Position numbers and translations under genes: made by a program. The notes beneath the pieces were generated by a model. The model worked only from the letters and a program-made list of their open reading frames with translations. It did no database searches and was not told where the DNA came from. From positions 1 to 7,423 of the forward strand of contig CAKUCT010000091.1 of NCBI GenBank assembly GCA_934643765.1: DNA of 7,423 nucleotides, given 5' to 3'. Each line of letters opens with the position of its first letter. Position 1 is the first letter of the stretch. Source of the stretch: an uncultured Oscillospiraceae bacterium. GTDB lineage: Bacteria; Bacillota; Clostridia; Oscillospirales; Oscillospiraceae. Below are positions 6,057 to 7,423 of the stretch, one piece after another.

Positions 6057-7112
6057 TTACATCAGCCACCGCCGGACAAACGGAATCTTAGAGAGCGCCA
6101 GATACACCGCAAAAGAGATTGCCAGGCACAAAATCGCCACAACCGGCACACTTTTCAGCGGCGCTGCAAACTGCGCCGTCACGCCGAGCGCGCGCAGAAG
6201 CTTCAGCGCGAACTGATGCACGAGATATATGCAGAACGACGCCCGTCCGCCCGTCTCCGCAGCCTTCTGCAAAGCATTCGGAAGCTTCGGCGCAAACTCC
6301 GCGCACAGGCAGAACACGCCCGCCGCCATCAGAAGCGGCCCCGGTGAGAGCCCTTCAAGCAGCTGTATCACCAGCATTCCTTTCCGCACGGAAAGGAGCA
6401 GCGTGCCTCCAAAGCTGATCGCAAAGCCCGCCGCAAAATAGCCGGCTGCCGCCTGCCAGCCAAGCGGCCTTTTCCGCAGGTACCAGCCCAGCACCGTACA
6501 GCCGATGGCGCTCCAGGTCATATTGAGCGGCCACTGCATCGGAATCCCGCCGAGAACATCCAGCAGCCGGAAGCTCTTTGCAGCAGGAAGCAGCACGCCT
6601 GTGACGCACCAGAACAAAAGCGCGTACTGGACGGTTTTTTCATCTGCCCGCTCTGTCAGCACACGCGTCACGGGAAGCGCCGCGTAGACAAGCAGCATGA
6701 TATGCAGAAAATACAAGTGCTGCTCATGCCGCCAGCAAAGAACGTCCAGAAGCTTTTTCCCAATCGCCGCAAAGTCGAAGTTCCCATGATAGACAAACGG
6801 CGCCATCGCATATGCTGCCGCCCAGAAAAAGAGCGCCGCGAGCATATGCGGAATGTTTCTTGTCCAGATGTGCCGGGCGGAAACCTCCCGGTTTTCATCC
6901 AACAGCAGCGCGCCGCTGCAGAGGAAAAACAGCGGCACGGCGAATCTGGATGCACTTCCAAACAGCAGATTCTGCGTCCACGCGCCGCTTCCGACCGGCT
7001 GATACAACAGCGGTTCGCCAGAGATATGAATCACAATCACGGCAAGGATCGCTATACTCTTCGCCAGATCCACCTGCCGCACACGGTCTTTACACAATAC
7101 GTTCTGTTCCAT
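6057..7112 (-). CDS. Acyltransferase-3 family membrane protein
   Basis: The 351-residue protein is polytopic, with about ten hydrophobic segments, and belongs to the acyltransferase-3 family (OafA/WecH type). These proteins usually transfer acetyl or other acyl groups across the membrane to surface polysaccharide, peptidoglycan or lipid-linked sugars. VDLAKSIAILAVIVIHISG (14-32) is the family's first segment with its conserved His29. SRFAVPLFFLCSGALLL (55-71) holds the conserved Arg56 and the FFLxSG motif. IYLVHQFAL (295-303) and the C-terminal YLALSKIPFVRRWL (337-350) are also typical. The substrate is unknown. The start is uncertain: the ATG at 7112 fits the family N-terminus, but GGAG (complement of 7116-7119) is only 3 bases away; the frame is open upstream to 7208, and an ATG at 7166 has AGAAGG 11 bases before it, inside the end of the EF-G gene. 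It probably forms a two-gene unit with the SdpI-family gene downstream. Confidence 0.88.
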   Translation of the reverse strand: MEQNVLCKDRVRQVDLAKSIAILAVIVIHISGEPLLYQPVGSGAWTQNLLFGSASRFAVPLFFLCSGALLLDENREVSARHIWTRNIPHMLAALFFWAAAYAMAPFVYHGNFDFAAIGKKLLDVLCWRHEQHLYFLHIMLLVYAALPVTRVLTERADEKTVQYALLFWCVTGVLLPAAKSFRLLDVLGGIPMQWPLNMTWSAIGCTVLGWYLRKRPLGWQAAAGYFAAGFAISFGGTLLLSVRKGMLVIQLLEGLSPGPLLMAAGVFCLCAEFAPKLPNALQKAAETGGRASFCIYLVHQFALKLLRALGVTAQFAAPLKSVPVVAILCLAISFAVYLALSKIPFVRRWLM

Positions 7113-7125
7113 ATGCTCCGTTTTC

Positions 7126-7159
7126 AAAAGCGCCCCGGTTCCATACGAAACCGGGGCGC
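7126..7159 (-). terminator. Rho-independent terminator after the EF-G gene
   Basis: Read on the - strand, GCGCCCCGGTT (7159-7149) pairs perfectly with AACCGGGGCGC (7140-7130) across an 8-base loop, followed by TTTT (7129-7126). It begins 14 bases after the EF-G stop and ends only 13 bases before the ATG at 7112 of the next gene. Confidence 0.88.
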
Positions 7160-7173
7160 AAATCATAAGTGGG

Positions 7174-7423
7174 TTAGCCTTCTTCTTCGTCCTTCTTGGC
7201 GTCTTCAATAATCTTGGCCTGGTTCATCTGCGGCACTTCTTCGTAGCGGATGAACTTCAGCGTGTAGCTGCCGCGGCCCTGGCTCATGGCGCGCAGGTCG
7301 ATCGTGTAGGAGCTCATTTCGCCCATCGGCACTTCGGCCTCAACGGTCTGATAGCCGGGGTTCTCGGGATCGGGGTTCATGCCCATGACGCGGCCGCGGC
7401 GCTTGTTGAGGTCGCCGATGACG
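7174..7423 (-). CDS. fusA: Elongation factor G family protein, C-terminal end
   Basis: Only the last 83 residues are in the window; the gene continues beyond base 7423. They match EF-G domain V: GDLNKRRGRVMGMNP, the EAEVPMGEMSSYTIDLRAMSQGRGSY stretch (with the family's usual EVPxxEM...DLRxxxQGRG spacing), then FIRYEEVP, and an acidic-basic tail ending KKDEEEG. EF-G is the GTPase that moves tRNA and mRNA through the ribosome; paralogues in this family act in ribosome recycling or have unclear roles. The GDLNKRRG and MGMNP residues, where the main EF-G usually reads GDLNSRRG and GM, make me suspect a paralogue of the EF-G2 type, so the symbol is given with caution. A strong terminator follows. 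Confidence 0.88.
   Translation of the reverse strand, partial: VIGDLNKRRGRVMGMNPDPENPGYQTVEAEVPMGEMSSYTIDLRAMSQGRGSYTLKFIRYEEVPQMNQAKIIEDAKKDEEEG

Noticed and set aside
6702..7211. A 169-codon + strand frame opposite the acyltransferase-3 gene.
   Set aside because: It is a basic, low-complexity translation with no domain, covering the well-supported - strand gene and the EF-G terminator.
1..7423. Mobile element, CRISPR array, phage or toxin-antitoxin content.
   Set aside because: There are no transposase or integrase motifs, no spaced direct repeats, no tRNA-like attachment site and no toxin-like small gene beside the SdpI-family gene.

Overview
The window looks like chromosomal DNA of an endospore-forming, fairly GC-rich member of the Clostridia (Bacillota). 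The evidence is a spmA-spmB sporulation pair, an ArgRS and an EF-G tail of Firmicute type, DUF975 and SdpI-family membrane proteins common in gut Clostridia, strong AAGGAG-type ribosome sites and vegetative-type promoters. An Oscillospiraceae/Ruminococcaceae-like gut commensal is a reasonable guess from composition and gene style, but the sequence alone does not fix the genus.

Layout. On the + strand: the 3' end of spmA (1-337), overlapping spmB (334-846), then argS (935-2692) with its own extended -10 promoter and a textbook terminator. Three single genes follow, each with its own promoter: a DUF975 membrane protein (2851-3636), a classical short-chain dehydrogenase/reductase (3785-4555) and a PlsC-type 1-acyl-glycerol-3-phosphate acyltransferase (4736-5575). 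Each has a hairpin after it. A bidirectional terminator at 5582-5613 separates these from a convergent - strand block. That block, read right to left, is the C-terminal end of an EF-G family GTPase (7423-7174), its terminator, an acyltransferase-3 membrane protein (7112-6057) and a small SdpI-family membrane protein (5995-5612). The last two are probably cotranscribed.

How the genes relate. spmA and spmB act together in spore core dehydration. argS and the EF-G gene are translation functions. The five genes between them are mostly envelope-related: two small integral membrane proteins, a phospholipid acyltransferase and a predicted surface-polymer or lipid O-acyltransferase, plus an SDR of unknown substrate. 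They look like independently transcribed housekeeping or accessory units, not one pathway. No stretch longer than 300 bases lacks a gene, and I see no tRNA, rRNA, CRISPR array, insertion sequence or phage gene.

I did not find a convincing undescribed system here. The points most worth a second look are a perfect 10-bp inverted repeat just upstream of the plsC promoter, and the compressed leader of the acyltransferase-3 gene, where the EF-G terminator sits directly against the start codon.
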